Part shown: positions 63,770 to 64,000 of the stretch, in pieces
Layout of the letters: each line of letters starts with the position of its first letter
How positions within the stretch are numbered: the stretch's first letter is position 1
Assembly (NCBI GenBank): GCA_036389135.1
Contig: DASVQP010000117.1
Span: 1 to 64,000, forward strand
Length of the DNA stretch: 64,000 nt
Reading direction: 5' to 3'
Origin: Longimicrobium sp.
Lineage (GTDB): Bacteria; Gemmatimonadota; Gemmatimonadetes; Longimicrobiales; Longimicrobiaceae
Translations under genes and position numbers: made by a program
The notes under the pieces: model-generated
The model's input: only the letters and a program-made list of their open reading frames with translations
Database searches by the model: none
Told to the model about the DNA's origin: nothing

Positions 63770-64000
63770 CTACAGGTGGCTGTCACGCCGGTGGCGCGCG
63801 TGGAGCGAGTCGATCCCCTCCAGGTCGTCGATCAGCGCCACGGCAAAGGTGGCGATCCCCTCGCCGCGCCCGATCCACCCCATCCCCTCGTTGGTCTTCC
63901 CCTTGATGGAGATGTGGTCCGGCGCGATCCCCAGCACAGACGCCAGCCGCTCCTGCATCGCCGGCACGTGCGGCCCGATCTTCGGCGCCTCGGCCACGAC
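63770..64000 (-). CDS. ispF: 2-C-methyl-D-erythritol 2,4-cyclodiphosphate synthase (partial)
   Basis: Only the C-terminal ~76 residues are in the window; the gene continues past its end. The sequence AEAPKIGPHVPAMQERLA, then ISIKGKTNEGMGWIGRGEGIA, is the IspF C-terminus, with the KGKTNEGMG stretch that closes the CDP pocket. IspF makes the cyclic diphosphate of the non-mevalonate isoprenoid pathway. The tail after FAVALID is longer than usual by about 18 residues. Confidence 0.9.
   Translation of the reverse strand, partial: VVAEAPKIGPHVPAMQERLASVLGIAPDHISIKGKTNEGMGWIGRGEGIATFAVALIDDLEGIDSLHARHRRDSHL

Overview
The window is very GC-rich and densely coded. It belongs to a diderm, LPS-making bacterium: it carries lpx, kds, lpt, lol, bam and skp genes. 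It also has genes more often met outside Proteobacteria: mcsA-mcsB-clpC (protein-arginine phosphorylation), bshC (bacillithiol), a fused lpxC-fabZ, and RF2 with a programmed frameshift. This mix, together with families of short palindromic repeats, fits Gemmatimonadota (Longimicrobium-like). That placement is inference from gene content only.

Layout. The 3' end of a 5S rRNA and its terminator open the window. Every gene I accept from 515 to 34232 is on the + strand: era, a Trm112-like gene, a GGDEF protein, an MJ0042 zinc-ribbon protein, prfB, lysS, lolC/E, lolD, mcsA, mcsB, clpC, bamA, skp, the lipid A run (lpxD, lpxC-fabZ, lpxA, a Gfo/Idh oxidoreductase, a 52-aa membrane peptide, lpxB, a DUF374 acyltransferase, lpxK), then nadB, rlmH, bshC, murJ, uvrC, ddl, a rhomboid protease and a small lipoprotein. 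At 34498-34525 lies a sequence that matches a chromosomal dif site. To its right the main strand switches to minus. There follow a HEAT-repeat protein and a GT2 glycosyltransferase (minus), a plus-strand surface-glycan block (two GT4 enzymes, an Ig-domain lipoprotein, a YfhO-like and a YbhN-like membrane protein), two methyltransferases (minus) and greA (plus). Then comes a long minus-strand operon kdsB-pyrG-kdsA-kdsC-kdsD-lptC-lptA-lptB-rpoN-GT2. Last are an outer-membrane protein, trpG, gdx (plus), xerD, dedA and a partial ispF.

How it fits together. Both sides of the putative terminus carry envelope genes: lipid A synthesis, lipid II flipping, OMP assembly and lipoprotein export on the left, and Kdo supply plus the Lpt transport bridge on the right. 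XerD, the recombinase expected to act on dif, is encoded about 28 kb from it. Many neighbouring genes overlap by a 4-nt ATGA or GTGA, which suggests long, translationally coupled operons.

The gaps between genes are filled with at least six families of inverted repeats. The most striking are a four-hairpin element of about 120-125 bp whose stems change sequence but stay paired, and a C/G-rich element that starts at stop codons. One copy of the four-hairpin element lies inside the 5' end of lptC and encodes most of its signal peptide. I see no CRISPR array, no insertion sequence with a transposase, no prophage and no tRNA gene.
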